Positions 43,708 to 54,452 of a DNA stretch of 64,000 nucleotides are shown one piece after another. This stretch comes from Pseudomonas viridiflava (GTDB taxonomy: Bacteria > Pseudomonadota > Gammaproteobacteria > Pseudomonadales > Pseudomonadaceae). Every line of letters starts with the position of its first letter. Position 1 is the first letter of the stretch. Made by a program: the position numbers and the translations under genes. The stretch is taken from contig NZ_UUOC01000020.1 of NCBI RefSeq assembly GCF_900590755.1, positions 62,001-126,000 of the forward strand. The letters are read 5' to 3'. A model generated the notes under the pieces. That model saw only the letters and a list, made by a program, of their open reading frames with translations, made no database searches and was not told where the DNA came from.

Positions 43708-45336
43708 ATGATATTGCGCAAACTCAATCTCGCTCCACGCTCCGCTCTATGCTTCGGTTTCTTCTGCCTAATGATCATTGCTCTGGGTATCACTGCCCTC
43801 AAGCAGGCGTCAAGCTTGAAGGCATCCGAAAGCTTTGTAGAAACCAACGTTGTGCCCAGCATATCAACGCTAGGCGTTCTTGATAGGGAGTTCGTAAGCA
43901 TTAGAGGCGGCAACGCAAGGCTGCGCAACCCCGTAGAACCCGAGGCCCGTAAAGTCCAGGCGCTTGAGGAGCTGAAAAAAGCTAGAGTAAGTATTCAAGA
44001 GGCTTTTTCGAAGTTGCAGCCATTGATCGTAACACCCAACGGCAAGCAAAAAATCGGTGAGCTTTCTCAAAACATTGCTAGTTATCAGCAGCTACAAGAT
44101 CAGTACCTATCTCTTATTAGCTCTGGTAGTTTGGACGAAGCAGTAAAACTATCAAGTGAATCAATGAAAAACTCGGCTGATGCTGTCGAGCGCAACATTA
44201 AAGAAATGATTGAGATTAATAACAATAAAGCTAAAAAGGCTGGCGAGGATGCGAGCCATATTTACGGGCAAGCAAAATTAATTGTCGGCGGTTTTATATT
44301 GATTAGTTCCTTGGCTGCCATCGTACTAGCTTTCATGTACACCCGTAGCGTCACAGGCCCCATCAGCCAATCGCTTGGCATTGCTGAGCGAATTGCTAAG
44401 AACGACCTCACTGAGGTCATTAACGTTGAGGGTAGCGACGAGGTGGCCAGGCTCATGCAGGCGTTGAAAGCTATGCAACAGGGTCTGCGAACTACGCTGT
44501 CTTCGATATCTGATTCGTCCAACCAGTTGGCATCGACTTCTGAAGAAATGCATGCCGTTACTGAGGATGCTAATAAAGGCATGCTGCGCCAGAATAACGA
44601 GGTCGAGATGGCAGCTACTGCCGTCACCGAGATGAGTGCCGCCGTAGAAGAAGTAGCCAGAAATGCCTCGGCAGCCTCTGAAGCAGCCAATCGATCCAAC
44701 TCCGCCGCTGTGGCAGGTCGCGCACGCGTAGATGAAACCGTTCAGGCCATCAGCTTAATGGTCACAAATGTTGAAGACGCGTCCTCAGAGGTACAAGGGC
44801 TCGCAGTAATGGCGACCGACATCAGCAAGGTTCTGGATGTGATACGTGCTATCGCTGAGCAAACCAATCTGCTTGCGTTGAATGCTGCAATCGAAGCCGC
44901 TCGTGCCGGTGAGGCAGGTCGAGGCTTCGCAGTGGTTGCGGATGAAGTCAGGGCTTTGGCTCACCGTACGCAGCAGTCAACCAGTGAGATCGAACAGATG
45001 ATCAGCTCGATTCAGAAAGGGACTGGAGCGGCAGTATTGGCAATGACTCACACCAATGCCCAAGCTCAGAAAACTCTTGATACTGCTCAAGGCGCCGGTA
45101 CTGCGCTGGTAGAAATCACCGAATCAATCGACAATATCACTGAGCGAAACGTCTTGATTGCAACAGCGTCGGAAGAGCAGGCTCAGGTCGCTAGGGAGGT
45201 GGATCGCAGCCTGGTTAGCATTCGAGACCTGTCAAATCAAGCTTCCGAGGGATCCAGTCAGACAGCTATTGCAACATCTGAACTCACCAAACTTGCGGTC
45301 GAATTGAATAGGCTTGTAAAGCAGTTTCATATGTAA
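43708..45336 (+). CDS. methyl-accepting chemotaxis protein (4HB type)
   Basis: A 542-residue receptor. TM1 is [17 protein letters not shown] (near residues 15-32); the periplasmic part (about 33-190) is a helical 4HB-like ligand domain; TM2 is [21 protein letters not shown] (near 193). HAMP follows ([27 protein letters not shown]). The cytoplasmic signalling hairpin is intact at [48 protein letters not shown] lies before the ATG. The ligand is not predictable. It stands upstream of the diguanylate cyclase and the BdlA-like gene. Confidence 0.88.
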   Translation: MILRKLNLAPRSALCFGFFCLMIIALGITALKQASSLKASESFVETNVVPSISTLGVLDREFVSIRGGNARLRNPVEPEARKVQALEELKKARVSIQEAFSKLQPLIVTPNGKQKIGELSQNIASYQQLQDQYLSLISSGSLDEAVKLSSESMKNSADAVERNIKEMIEINNNKAKKAGEDASHIYGQAKLIVGGFILISSLAAIVLAFMYTRSVTGPISQSLGIAERIAKNDLTEVINVEGSDEVARLMQALKAMQQGLRTTLSSISDSSNQLASTSEEMHAVTEDANKGMLRQNNEVEMAATAVTEMSAAVEEVARNASAASEAANRSNSAAVAGRARVDETVQAISLMVTNVEDASSEVQGLAVMATDISKVLDVIRAIAEQTNLLALNAAIEAARAGEAGRGFAVVADEVRALAHRTQQSTSEIEQMISSIQKGTGAAVLAMTHTNAQAQKTLDTAQGAGTALVEITESIDNITERNVLIATASEEQAQVAREVDRSLVSIRDLSNQASEGSSQTAIATSELTKLAVELNRLVKQFHM

Positions 45337-45681
45337 GATCGAGTCCAGTTGATACGGTTGTAGTGCACAGGATTGTTTTAGCAAGACGCTAAAGGCACTA
45401 CAGCCTATTTCAACCGTCCCTACTCGCTTGCTTCATCTGCGATGGCTGATAGGCAAAGAAGTCGCATGCAAGAATGGCCCGCTGAGCATTGTAGGTTTAA
45501 ATCCGTCTTCAAAAAAGTCACAAGAATCCAATGTCTTTCGCGGGGCTGGAGTAAGGTGCGAACAATCCGGAATATCTGATGTGTTGAGTCTTCCACTCAC
45601 AGACCGGCAACTTGGTAGTTCTAGCCAAAAAGGTGAGATTGCGAAGAATTGCATGGATAATGCTGTAACAAACTACGAAGC
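45337..45681. other. intergenic region with an inverted repeat
   Basis: 345 bp. TGTAGTGC at 45359 and GCACTACA at 45395 form an 8-base inverted repeat with a 28-base loop, weaker than a normal terminator. No gene supported. Confidence 0.45.
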
Positions 45682-47193
45682 TCAACTCTCTATACCATTA
45701 CGGCCCTTCGACTTAGCGACATATAGCAACCGGTCAGCTTCTGTCATAAAATCTTTGTAGAGCATTTCTCCAGTCTTGCAAGTGGTGACCACGCCTGAGC
45801 TGACTGTGACGATGCCGAACGGGCTTGCTGAGTGCTCAATGCGTGCTTGCTCCAAGGCCGTTCTGATGTTCTCAGCCACCATGATCGCACCTGCAAGCTC
45901 CGTTCCTGGGAGCATGACTACGAACTCCTCACCTCCGTAACGAGCAGCGACATCACAGGATCTGCTGACATTATCCCCAATTAGCCTAGCTACTTGAGTA
46001 AGACACTCATCGCCGCATAGGTGACCGTAGTAATCATTATATTGCTTGAACAAATCGATGTCTAAAAGGATAACTGACAGGCTTGACTTTTGACGAGCAG
46101 CCCGATCCCATTCTTTCTGTATAGCGTTGTCGAAACTCCGCCTATTTGCCAGCGAAGTCAGGCTGTCGGTTAAGGCTAAAACCTCCAACTCTTTTCGTAC
46201 AAATTTCAGCTGGTTTTCTGCAGCGAGAAGCAGTTGAATTTGTCGGTACAGCCATCCACCCAGGAATGCGAGGGCTAAGACAATTGCACCCAGCAACGCT
46301 GCGGTTTGATAAACATATGACCACCACGGTGCAAATACATGCGCGTAAGATACGCCCGCTGCAGCAACGATTGGCAATCCCGACACACGGCGATATGCAT
46401 ATATTCGCTCGATGCCATCAACAATGGATTTGATGGTCGCTGTTCCACTATCGCTGTAGGGTAGGTAGCGACTAAAAATATCTCCTTTTGAAACATTAGT
46501 TGTCATCAAAGCGGCTACTGTCGGACGCCGTGCGAGCAATTCACCATTGTCTAGCGCCAAAAAAATCACGCCTTCGTCATCGACATCAACACGCTTAAAA
46601 AAACTTTGGAAATACGCTACTGGAATCGTCGCTAACGCAACCCCTGCGAATGTTCCGTCAGCGCGCTCGATACGTCGACTAATAGGAATAACCATTTCCC
46701 CGGTCGTTCGACTTTCGACAATGGAGCCGATGTAGACGGATTGCTCCTCGTGATCACGATGGTAAATAAAATATGCCCTGTCACTGTTGTTTTTAATTTG
46801 GACGCCTTGGGAAAAAGAGTTAGCCGTCCAACCGCCTTGGGCGTCGAAGATAAAAAGCCCTTGAACGCCTTCAACGGTATTCACCTGTCGAGCCATTAGC
46901 TTTGCCAGCCTTTCTTGTTGATCCAGCCCAACTCCGTCGTGCGCCACACGCTCAGCCAGATCTCGCAGGATATTGTCGGCTTGCAGCATCGTGTCACGGG
47001 CCTGCTGCTCAGCAGCAAGGACAATGTTAGAAACGGCGATTTTGGCCGCGCCTACTCGTTCGTTGGACGACTGAACCATCTGCCATACGGTTGCGAGCGT
47101 CAACAGAATACAAACTAAAAGAATGAAGCCTATCAGAGAAAGCGAGAGCGCCTTCGGTGTTAGCCTGGCTGAAATAGGGAAGGAGAGCTTCAT
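45682..47193 (-). CDS. membrane-bound sensor diguanylate cyclase (dCACHE-like, GGDEF)
   Basis: A 503-residue protein. TM1 is LSLSLIGFILLVCILLTLATVW; a periplasmic Cache-like sensor follows (residues about 40-270: GLFIFDAQGGWTANSF...RTTGEMVIPISRRIERADGTFAGVALATIPVAYFQSFF). TM2 is TAALLGAIVLALAFLGGWLY. The GGDEF domain is at about 345-500 with A-site YGGEEFVVML and I-site RSCD five residues earlier, so c-di-GMP synthesis with product inhibition is expected. Start at 47193 (MKLSFPIS) gives a normal N-terminus; a TTG-initiated frame reaches 47232. Confidence 0.85.
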   Translation of the reverse strand: MKLSFPISARLTPKALSLSLIGFILLVCILLTLATVWQMVQSSNERVGAAKIAVSNIVLAAEQQARDTMLQADNILRDLAERVAHDGVGLDQQERLAKLMARQVNTVEGVQGLFIFDAQGGWTANSFSQGVQIKNNSDRAYFIYHRDHEEQSVYIGSIVESRTTGEMVIPISRRIERADGTFAGVALATIPVAYFQSFFKRVDVDDEGVIFLALDNGELLARRPTVAALMTTNVSKGDIFSRYLPYSDSGTATIKSIVDGIERIYAYRRVSGLPIVAAAGVSYAHVFAPWWSYVYQTAALLGAIVLALAFLGGWLYRQIQLLLAAENQLKFVRKELEVLALTDSLTSLANRRSFDNAIQKEWDRAARQKSSLSVILLDIDLFKQYNDYYGHLCGDECLTQVARLIGDNVSRSCDVAARYGGEEFVVMLPGTELAGAIMVAENIRTALEQARIEHSASPFGIVTVSSGVVTTCKTGEMLYKDFMTEADRLLYVAKSKGRNGIES

Positions 47194-47882
47194 CTGGACG
47201 TCGTAAAGTTGGCGGTAAACGTCACGGAGCAATTATTATGCCGTTAGCGTTGACTGGAGACATCCAAGACGCAGGGCATCAATCGTAGATCACCCTGCAA
47301 AGGGGGCGTCTAGGGTTCTGATGCGGCGGTGTTCTTAGATCTGAGCGCTACATCTTAGCTCTACCATTTGCTGCGAGATGTCCTGAGGTTTCATCTCAGG
47401 TGATCTGTACTGGTATTACCGTCGGCAATAGCCACCACCTCTTAGCCGAATTATGCGCTGCACGGCGGGCCAGTCAACGCGGTATTGAGTCTTCATTGCA
47501 GCTTAAGGTCGTGGGCGTAAAAGTCTTTCCTCATGGCGTCCGTAGCTTCCTGACTGAAAATAAACTCTATCTGGGGGTTGCGCCGGGGATGAAGCCTAAG
47601 CCGCGACATAATCTCAAAATGTAACCGCCAGCGTACCACTGTGGTGCTCCCATTAAGCTTTTTGGGCGAGGTAAAGGGCGGCATGCAGACGGTGGAGCGT
47701 TGGCAGCTTGAAATACGGCCCCATCCTGCCAACGTTGGGAGATGGCCATTGATAGGCCCGCCGCTCAACAGCCTCTGGCTACATGCGTCACTAGACCTAC
47801 ATTCCACATATTTAAGGTGGTCACCATCGCCCCTCGAACAATAATCAGGTTGTTGCTCAAACCCGCTGCTGGTCACCGCCTA
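47194..47882. other. gene-poor interval between two signal genes
   Basis: 689 bp. Open frames of 74 and 127 codons exist (47400-47624 plus; 47493-47876 minus), but they overlap each other and have no recognisable family. Possibly decayed coding DNA. Confidence 0.5.
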
Positions 47883-49196
47883 CTAGGCCACTTGATTCGC
47901 AAATTTGCCGACCGCGTCGACTACTCGCCTGGCGCCATCCTGAATCTCGACAATGACCTGACCCGCCTGCGTTGCAAGCTCCAGCCCCTGCTCAGCCTGA
48001 GTCTTACTATTAGCCATTTCACCGACGGTCTCATTTACAAGCTTTTGGTTCTGCAAGACCACCGTGGCAATTTCTTCAGTCGCCATGCTGGTGCGCCCCG
48101 CCAACTGCCTAACCTCATCGGCCACCACAGCAAAGCCCCGGCCTTGTTCACCTGCACGTGCGGCTTCAATTGCAGCGTTCAGTGCCAATAGGTTGGTTTG
48201 TTGAGCAATACTGCTGATTGTCTGAATGATAGAGCTAATCAGCAGCGACTGCCTCCCGAGCGCCTCCACTCCGCCAGAGGCTGCCTGCATATCAACAGCG
48301 ATCTTGCGCATGGTGTGCATCGTGTCGTTGACTACCACTGCCCCGCGCTGCGCACTCACATCAGTCTGCTGGGATATCTCAAATGCTGTTTGAGCGGCCT
48401 TGCTGACTTCCTGCTCACGGGCAACCTGATCAGTAACAACCGTTGCAAACTTAACAACTTTGCATAGCGTTCCTTCAGAGTCATAGACTGGGTTGTAAGT
48501 CGCTTCAAGCCAGATGGTCTGTCCGCGACTGTCTATCCGCTCAAATCGGCCCGCGACAAACTCTCCCCTGTTCAGGGTTGCCCAAAAGTCTTTGTATTTC
48601 TGGGACGTAGTGTCTTCTGGCTTGCAAAAAACACGATGATGACTGCCTTTCGCTTGGCCAAGGCTATAGCCCATTGCTTTCAGGAACTGATCATTTGCTT
48701 TAAGCACGTGGCCGGAAAGATCGAACTCGATGACCGCTGTCGAACGAAGCAATGCATCAATGAATGAGGCGTTCTCCGAAGCTTGCTCCAGGCGGGAAGT
48801 GATGTTGGTTGCGTAGCAAGCCACACGGCTCAGGTTGCCAGACGCATCAACGACAGGTTGCCAATGCGCATGTATCCATACTAGGGAACCGTCACTGTGC
48901 AAATAGCGGTAATCGTCAGTGATAGATTTTCCTGCGGCAACCGCAGCACGGAAATTATGGAAGCACGGCAGCTTGGAGACGTAGCTTGGAACAATTTCCG
49001 CCATGGCACGGCCCAGCAGTTGGTCTTGGGTATAGCCCAGAACCTGAGCAAAATTGTCGTTGCACGCGATGATTTTAAATGTCGAGTCGATGCTCAGCGT
49101 CAGCATTTCATGGGCAAGGCCGTCGCGAACTTGGCGCAGCTCCATCAGTTCGGCGGCTTGAGCAATGAGCTGGTTCTTAGTTTTGTTATTGAACAT
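47883..49196 (-). CDS. PAS-PAS-MCP cytoplasmic chemoreceptor, BdlA-like
   Basis: A 437-residue soluble protein: two PAS domains (about residues 20-135 and 140-250) followed by a methyl-accepting signalling domain ending in [38 protein letters not shown]. No transmembrane segment is present. PAS2 ([40 protein letters not shown]...[34 protein letters not shown]) closely matches the BdlA PAS type, a Pseudomonas protein that controls biofilm dispersal. Start at 49196 (GAGG upstream) is preferred over a Met at 49211. Neighbouring c-di-GMP genes make a dispersal-type role plausible. Confidence 0.82.
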   Translation of the reverse strand: MFNNKTKNQLIAQAAELMELRQVRDGLAHEMLTLSIDSTFKIIACNDNFAQVLGYTQDQLLGRAMAEIVPSYVSKLPCFHNFRAAVAAGKSITDDYRYLHSDGSLVWIHAHWQPVVDASGNLSRVACYATNITSRLEQASENASFIDALLRSTAVIEFDLSGHVLKANDQFLKAMGYSLGQAKGSHHRVFCKPEDTTSQKYKDFWATLNRGEFVAGRFERIDSRGQTIWLEATYNPVYDSEGTLCKVVKFATVVTDQVAREQEVSKAAQTAFEISQQTDVSAQRGAVVVNDTMHTMRKIAVDMQAASGGVEALGRQSLLISSIIQTISSIAQQTNLLALNAAIEAARAGEQGRGFAVVADEVRQLAGRTSMATEEIATVVLQNQKLVNETVGEMANSKTQAEQGLELATQAGQVIVEIQDGARRVVDAVGKFANQVA

Positions 49197-49387
49197 AGAC
49201 AGACGCCTCATGAGTGATAGCAATGCTATCGGCAGCTCCCGTGGCAAATTTAGATTGTACAGCAGGCGCGGTTTGCTAATGCCGAGACTAGGAATGTGCC
49301 GTCGGCTACCTGCTCCAGTAGCGCAACAGGAAGATGCACAGGAGAAGCCACGCCTTAAAAGCAGAAGCATCACTGCTGAGCCGACCA

Positions 49388-49404
49388 GCTTACGGAAATG
49401 TAAT
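49388..49404. promoter_or_regulatory. copR: CopR-type box upstream of copA
   Basis: GCTTACGGAAATGTAAT; the complement is ATTACATTTCCGTAAGC. Matches the two boxes in front of copR (54284 and 54378) at 15 or more of 17 positions. Located 115 bases before copA. Confidence 0.65.
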
Positions 49405-49518
49405 CACGACGTTTGTTGGCTTATGGCATCTTCGATGTATCAAGCGCACTAGCTATCCAAAGGGCGACCCGGGAATACACCCCAGTGCGTGCACCTGACT
49501 CACAGGATATGAATCGGT

Positions 49519-51375
49519 ATGCAATCCAAAACTTCTCGGCGCACTTTTGTTAAAGGTCTCACAGCAGGCGGAATTCTCGGTGGCTTAGGGCTCTGGCGCA
49601 CGCCTCTTTGGGCGGCCCCCAGCTTGGGCGAGGCCAATTTCCTGTCGGGTACCGAGTTCGACCTTTTTATTGGCGAAACACCGGTAAATATCACAGGAAG
49701 TCCCCGGACGGCCCTGACCATAAATGGTGGAATTCCAGGGCCTCTGCTGCGCTGGCGTGAAGGGGATACCGTGACCCTGCGGGTCAAGAACCGCCTTAAG
49801 GACATGACCTCTATCCATTGGCACGGGATTATTCTTCCCGCGAATATGGACGGTGTGCCGGGCCTTAGCTTCCATGGAATCGAGCCTGATGGCACGTACG
49901 TTTACCAATTCAAGGTCAAGCAGAACGGGACGTACTGGTATCACAGTCACTCCGGCTTCCAGGAACAGGTAGGCGTATACGGCCCGTTAGTCATCGAGGC
50001 GAAAGAGCCCGAGCCTTTTGACTATGACCGTGATCACGTGGTGATGCTCACTGACTGGACGGATGAAGATCCGGCTGCTCTGATGAAAACGCTTAAGAAG
50101 CAGGCGGACTACTACAACAACCACAAGCGAACAGTCGGTGACTTCATTCAGGACGTAGCGGACAAAGGTTGGTCTGCTACGGTCGCTGATCGCAAGATGT
50201 GGGCCAAGATGAAGATGAATCCCACTGACATTGCAGACGTCAGTGGCGCCACATACACCTACCTGATGAACGGCCTCGCCCCTGACTCGAACTGGACAGG
50301 CACTTTTAAACCTGGCGAAAAGCTTAGGTTGAGGTTCATCAATGGTTCGGCCATGTCCTACTTTGATGTTCGTATTCCGGGCTTGAAGATGACCGTCGTA
50401 GCCGCCGATGGCCTGTATGTGAAGCCTGTGACAGTTGATGAATTCAGGATCGCCACAGCTGAGACCTTCGATGTGATCGTCGAACCAACTCAGGACGCCT
50501 ACACGCTGTTTGCGCAGTCGATGGATCGGACGGGGTACGCCAGAGGCACCTTGGCCGTCCGGCCTGGTCTGGCTGCCCCAGTACCTGAACTTGACCCTCG
50601 TCCTCTCGTCACCATGGCCGACATGGGCATGGCCGGGATGGATCATGGCGCAATGGCCGGTATGGGCGATATGGCTGAAATGGATCACAGCAAGATGGCC
50701 GGTGCGGGAGACCGCTCAATGCAGGGTATGTCGGGGATGGACGGCGGCGACTTGAAAGGTATGAATCACGGCGCTACGCACGACATGTCCGGCATGGACA
50801 GCATGGCTGGGATGGATCACAGCAAGATGTCTATGGGTGGCATGGGTGAGATGCAGCAGCACCCGGCCTCAGAGTCCAACAACCCTCTCGTCGATATGCA
50901 GGCCATGTCGACGTCGCCAAAGCTTGATGATCCCGGTATGGGGCTTCGCGAAAATGGCCGAAAGGTACTGACGTACTCTGATCTAAAAAGCACGTTTGAG
51001 GATCCTGATGGCCGTGAGCCAAGTCGAACCATCGAGCTGCACTTGACCGGTCATATGGAGAAGTTTTCCTGGTCTTTCAACGGCGTGAAGTTTTCGGACG
51101 CCGAGCCGTTGAAGCTGAAGTATGGCGAGCGAGTCCGCATCGTTCTCGTCAACGATACGATGATGACGCACCCCATCCATTTGCATGGGATGTGGAGCGA
51201 CCTTGAAGATGAAAACGGGCAATTCCTTGTCCGCAAACACACTATCGATATGCCGCCAGGGTCAAAGCGCAGCTACCGAGTGACCGCCGATGCGCTGGGA
51301 CGCTGGGCTTACCACTGCCATCTCCTGTACCACATGGAAATGGGCATGTTCCGCGAAGTGCGTGTTGAGGAATAA
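49519..51375 (+). CDS. copA: copper-resistance multicopper oxidase CopA
   Basis: A 618-residue periplasmic protein exported by Tat (SRRTFVKG at residues 7-14). Copper ligands: SIHWHG near 95, [11 protein letters not shown] near 142, HPIHLHGMW near 553 and [13 protein letters not shown] near 600. A methionine-rich region at about residues 370-440 has repeated MDHxxM/MxGM units ([20 protein letters not shown]) that probably bind Cu(I). It detoxifies copper by oxidation and sequestration. It is first in the copABCD operon and has a CopR-type box upstream. Full family length, no missing ligand. Confidence 0.95.
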   Translation: MQSKTSRRTFVKGLTAGGILGGLGLWRTPLWAAPSLGEANFLSGTEFDLFIGETPVNITGSPRTALTINGGIPGPLLRWREGDTVTLRVKNRLKDMTSIHWHGIILPANMDGVPGLSFHGIEPDGTYVYQFKVKQNGTYWYHSHSGFQEQVGVYGPLVIEAKEPEPFDYDRDHVVMLTDWTDEDPAALMKTLKKQADYYNNHKRTVGDFIQDVADKGWSATVADRKMWAKMKMNPTDIADVSGATYTYLMNGLAPDSNWTGTFKPGEKLRLRFINGSAMSYFDVRIPGLKMTVVAADGLYVKPVTVDEFRIATAETFDVIVEPTQDAYTLFAQSMDRTGYARGTLAVRPGLAAPVPELDPRPLVTMADMGMAGMDHGAMAGMGDMAEMDHSKMAGAGDRSMQGMSGMDGGDLKGMNHGATHDMSGMDSMAGMDHSKMSMGGMGEMQQHPASESNNPLVDMQAMSTSPKLDDPGMGLRENGRKVLTYSDLKSTFEDPDGREPSRTIELHLTGHMEKFSWSFNGVKFSDAEPLKLKYGERVRIVLVNDTMMTHPIHLHGMWSDLEDENGQFLVRKHTIDMPPGSKRSYRVTADALGRWAYHCHLLYHMEMGMFREVRVEE

Positions 51376-51385
51376 GGAGATGGCT

Positions 51386-52279
51386 ATGAGTAATTTCTTA
51401 AACGGGCCTCGCATGCACTCAGCTGTGTTTACGGTTGCTCTAACCGCTGGTTTTGTCTTCCCGGTAGCCGCTGAACCAAGTCAGGGTGAGGAAGACGGGC
51501 AAATGCAGAGCATGGATCACAGCCAGATGGAGGACATGAAACCTTCCAAGCAGCAGACCCAGACTCAAAGCCGGACTCCGATACTGACCCTAACTGATGC
51601 GGATAGAGCTGCAGTCTACAAGGCTCCTGGTGGTCATGAAGTCCATGACACTGCCCTCAACTCATTTCTTATATTTGAGAAGCTTGAATGGCAGGATGCT
51701 GACGATGGAAGCGCGCTTAACTGGGAAGCCCAAGGTTGGATAGGTGGAGACGTTGATCGTCTATGGCTGCGCTCCGAAGGCGAGCGCACCAGCGGAAAGA
51801 CCGAAGAAGCTGAGGTTCAAGCTCTTTGGGGCCACTCCATCAGCCCCTGGTGGGATCTAGTCAGCGGAGTTCGTCAAGACTTCAAGCCAGGCGAGCCTCA
51901 GACGTGGGCAGCTTTCGGTATCCAAGGCATGGCGCTCTACAACTTCGAGGTGCAGGCTACTGCTTACCTGGGTGAAGGTGGCCAGACCGCTGCTCGGCTG
52001 GAAGGGGATTACGACATTCTTCTTACCAATAAGCTGATTTTGCAACCGACGGCAGAATTCAACTTCTATGGCAAAAACGATCCCCAGCGCGGAGCTGGCT
52101 CTGGGTTGTCTGAAAGCGAGATTGGTCTGCGGCTGCGTTACGAAATCCGCCCAGAGTTCGCACCTTACGTGGGTGTGACTTGGAATCGGGCTTATGGAAA
52201 GACCGCTGACTACGCCCGCGATGAAGGCGAAGACAGTAACGAAGCACGCCTGGTGCTCGGCCTCCGGGTGTGGTTCTAG
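51386..52279 (+). CDS. copB: copper-resistance outer-membrane protein CopB
   Basis: A 297-residue protein with a signal peptide (about 1-25) and a single MDHSQM unit near residue 42; the many repeats of classical CopB are absent, as in shorter variants. The C-terminal 200 residues ([48 protein letters not shown]...[19 protein letters not shown]) are the conserved beta-barrel-like domain. The ATG at 51386 is preferred because AAGGAG then has normal spacing, with a Met at 51380 two codons earlier abutting the ribosome site. It follows copA by 10 bp. Confidence 0.92.
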   Translation: MSNFLNGPRMHSAVFTVALTAGFVFPVAAEPSQGEEDGQMQSMDHSQMEDMKPSKQQTQTQSRTPILTLTDADRAAVYKAPGGHEVHDTALNSFLIFEKLEWQDADDGSALNWEAQGWIGGDVDRLWLRSEGERTSGKTEEAEVQALWGHSISPWWDLVSGVRQDFKPGEPQTWAAFGIQGMALYNFEVQATAYLGEGGQTAARLEGDYDILLTNKLILQPTAEFNFYGKNDPQRGAGSGLSESEIGLRLRYEIRPEFAPYVGVTWNRAYGKTADYARDEGEDSNEARLVLGLRVWF

Positions 52280-52347
52280 ATCAAAGTTAGCGGCACCAAT
52301 AATTATCTAACCTCATTACAACAGCTACGCGCTGTGAGGAGCCTTGC

Positions 52348-52731
52348 ATGTCAGTATTTAAATCCTGTGTTGTGGCCGTCGCTCTTTGTTCCAGCCTTCT
52401 GCTAAGCGCAGTTGCCCAGGCTCACCCGAAGCTGCTGTCCTCGACTCCAGCTGAAGGCGAGAGCGGCCCTGCTCCTGCGAAGATTGAGCTGCATTTTTCC
52501 GAAAATCTGGTTACCCAGTTTTCTGGGGCCAAGTTGGTCATGACGGAAATGCCAGGTATGTCACACTCCCCTATGCCCATGAAAGCCAGCGTCGCAGGAA
52601 GTAGCAATCCAAAAACAATGATCCTAACTCCAGCTGCCCCCCTCACCGCCGGCACCTACAAAGTCGAATGGCGGGCGGTCTCCTCCGATACCCATCCGAT
52701 TACCGGCAGCGTTACTTTCAAAGTGAAATAA
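52348..52731 (+). CDS. copC: periplasmic copper-binding protein CopC
   Basis: A 127-residue protein with a signal peptide (residues about 1-25, cleavage near AQA-H). The mature start AHPKLLSSTPAEG supplies the N-terminal His of the Cu(II) site; MTEMPGMSHSPMPM is the Met-rich Cu(I) loop; SDTHPITGSVTFKVK holds the second His. Typical length. Delivers copper towards CopD or the multicopper oxidase. It is 68 bp after copB and its stop is 2 bp before copD. Confidence 0.93.
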   Translation: MSVFKSCVVAVALCSSLLLSAVAQAHPKLLSSTPAEGESGPAPAKIELHFSENLVTQFSGAKLVMTEMPGMSHSPMPMKASVAGSSNPKTMILTPAAPLTAGTYKVEWRAVSSDTHPITGSVTFKVK

Positions 52732-52733
52732 GC

Positions 52734-53669
52734 ATGGGCGACCCAGTGAATGTGGCGCTGCGTCTCGCGCTTTATCTCGATCTGATGCTCCTGTTCGGCC
52801 TGGCGGTCTTTGGACTGTACAGCTTTCGGGGTAAAGAGCGCGTGTCCGGGGCAGTGCTACATTTTGGGTGGATACTGCCCAGCACCGCTGCTATAGGCAT
52901 GCTGTTGTCCATAGCAGCTTTCGTGGTTATGACGAGCAACATGAGCGGCGCCTCCGACTGGGACGAGCTGCGGCCTCATTTGGAAATGATGCTGTGCGAG
53001 ACTGAGATCGGCTTTAGCTGGGTGACGCGCATGATTTCGCTAGCGGTGGTGATTGGTTTCGCAAGCCAGAGCAATCGATGGCCAACAGGGAGCCTATGGG
53101 TTGCTACCTCGGCTGGCAGCATCGCCTTGGCGACGCTCGCGTGGACAGGTCATGGGGCCATGGATGAGGGTGCTAAGCGGTTCTGGCACTTTGCCGCTGA
53201 TATCCTGCATCTACTTGCCGCTGGCGGGTGGATCGGAGCTCTCGCGGCGTTTGGTTTGATGTTGAGGATAAAAGGATCTGATCCGGAGCTACTCGTCCGA
53301 GTGCTGTCACGAGCGCTCAGCGGATTCGAAACAGCAGGCGCACTGATCGTTGGCACGGTCATAGTTACCGGCGTCGCTAATTATCTCTTCATCGTTGGGC
53401 CAACAGTGGCCAATGTCATATCAGGCGCCTATGGCGTTCTTCTACTCGTAAAAATGGTGCTGTTCGCTGGCATGATCGGACTTGCTGCCCTTAATCGCTT
53501 CTACCTGAGTCCTGACTTTGAGCGATCTGCGCAGGCCGGTGATTATTCTCTAGTGGTGAATGCTTTGAGAAAAAGCGTGGTGCTCGAATCGACCTTAGCT
53601 GTTGTCATTGTGTGCTTGGTGGCGTGGATTGGAACGTTGAGCCCCTCAATCGAGATGGCTCAAGGATGA
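52734..53669 (+). CDS. copD: copper-resistance inner-membrane protein CopD
   Basis: A 311-residue protein with about eight hydrophobic segments (LALYLDLMLLFGLAVFGLYSF, LHFGWILPSTAAIGMLLSIAAFVVM, SLAVVIGF, and so on). HFAADILHLLAAGGWIGALAAFGLML holds the conserved His residues presumed to bind copper. The ATG at 52734 follows copC directly and gives the usual first helix; upstream in-frame codons overlap copC. It is thought to move copper across the inner membrane with CopC. It ends the operon. Confidence 0.92.
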   Translation: MGDPVNVALRLALYLDLMLLFGLAVFGLYSFRGKERVSGAVLHFGWILPSTAAIGMLLSIAAFVVMTSNMSGASDWDELRPHLEMMLCETEIGFSWVTRMISLAVVIGFASQSNRWPTGSLWVATSAGSIALATLAWTGHGAMDEGAKRFWHFAADILHLLAAGGWIGALAAFGLMLRIKGSDPELLVRVLSRALSGFETAGALIVGTVIVTGVANYLFIVGPTVANVISGAYGVLLLVKMVLFAGMIGLAALNRFYLSPDFERSAQAGDYSLVVNALRKSVVLESTLAVVIVCLVAWIGTLSPSIEMAQG

Positions 53670-53719
53670 TTGGAGCCAGATCTAAGCGGCACTAGAAGGC
53701 GCTGATATCTGGGCAACAA

Positions 53720-54166
53720 CTATCGGCTGATCGGGTATTCTGCGACTACTTCCTGGGCACCTGCTTTGGTGACCCCCATGACGTTATACGGCTGATAATT
53801 TTGATCGTATTCCATGCCTGGAGAACCTGCTGGCATGCCTGGCACTGCGATCCCTACGAGATCGGAGCGACCGCTTAGTTTCTTGATTTCTTCGGCTGGG
53901 ACATGGCCCTCAACGAATTTCCCGTCAATGACAGCCGTGTGGCACGAAGCAAGACCTTGGGGCACACCCAGGCTCTTCTTGATAGCGCTCATATCATTTT
54001 CAACATGGTCGACCACTTTGAATCCACTCGACTCAAGGTGTTTGACCCACTCCTTGCAGCATCCGCAGTTCGCGTCGCGGTGTACATCAATTGTGAGCGG
54101 CGCTGCTGCCTGAGCTGCAGCACAAATCAGCAAGGCCACAGTCAGCGATATCTTTCGTTTGAACAT
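53720..54166 (-). CDS. DUF411 metal-binding periplasmic protein
   Basis: A 148-residue protein: signal peptide at 1-22, then IDVHRDANCGCCKEWVKHLESSGFKVV with the C-G-C-C metal-binding motif of DUF411. ASCHTAVIDGKFVEGHVPAEEIKKL is the conserved second region. Family members are copper or zinc associated and often accompany cop operons. It is divergent from copR, with two CopR-type boxes between, so it is probably part of the copper regulon. A GTG at 54175 in frame is an alternative start. Confidence 0.88.
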   Translation of the reverse strand: MFKRKISLTVALLICAAAQAAAPLTIDVHRDANCGCCKEWVKHLESSGFKVVDHVENDMSAIKKSLGVPQGLASCHTAVIDGKFVEGHVPAEEIKKLSGRSDLVGIAVPGMPAGSPGMEYDQNYQPYNVMGVTKAGAQEVVAEYPISR

Positions 54167-54283
54167 TCCCTGCACCTCTTCAAGGTTAGTATGCGGCTGT
54201 TTTAGGTACTATTGGTCTTGGGCCACAAGTCGCGCTTACGCACCGATTAAAAGGTAGGTTAAGCGCAAAGAATCAGATTGCCG

Positions 54284-54300
54284 ATTACATTTTTGTAAGC
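54284..54300. promoter_or_regulatory. copR: CopR-type box, copy 1 (divergent region)
   Basis: ATTACATTTTTGTAAGC, in the DUF411-copR gap. Same imperfect palindrome ATTACA-n5-GTAAG as the box at 54378 and the box before copA. Confidence 0.6.
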
Positions 54301-54377
54301 TGCCCAATAGCTGATCTCCCGAATTCAGAACGCGTAAACCTCTGGTGACAGGGAGCCTTTCGTCTACTGTTGGGGCA

Positions 54378-54394
54378 ATTACATTTGCGTAAGC
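54378..54394. promoter_or_regulatory. copR: CopR-type box, copy 2 (divergent region)
   Basis: ATTACATTTGCGTAAGC, 58 bases before the copR start. Confidence 0.65.
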
Positions 54395-54452
54395 TTGAGC
54401 ACAATCGTCCGTTTAGTAGCACACTTGAACGCCACACAACTGGAGCCCAAGG

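Noticed and set aside
47493..47876. 127-codon minus-strand gene between two signal genes
   Set aside because: Overlaps another open frame on the opposite strand, composition not protein-like; may be decayed DNA.
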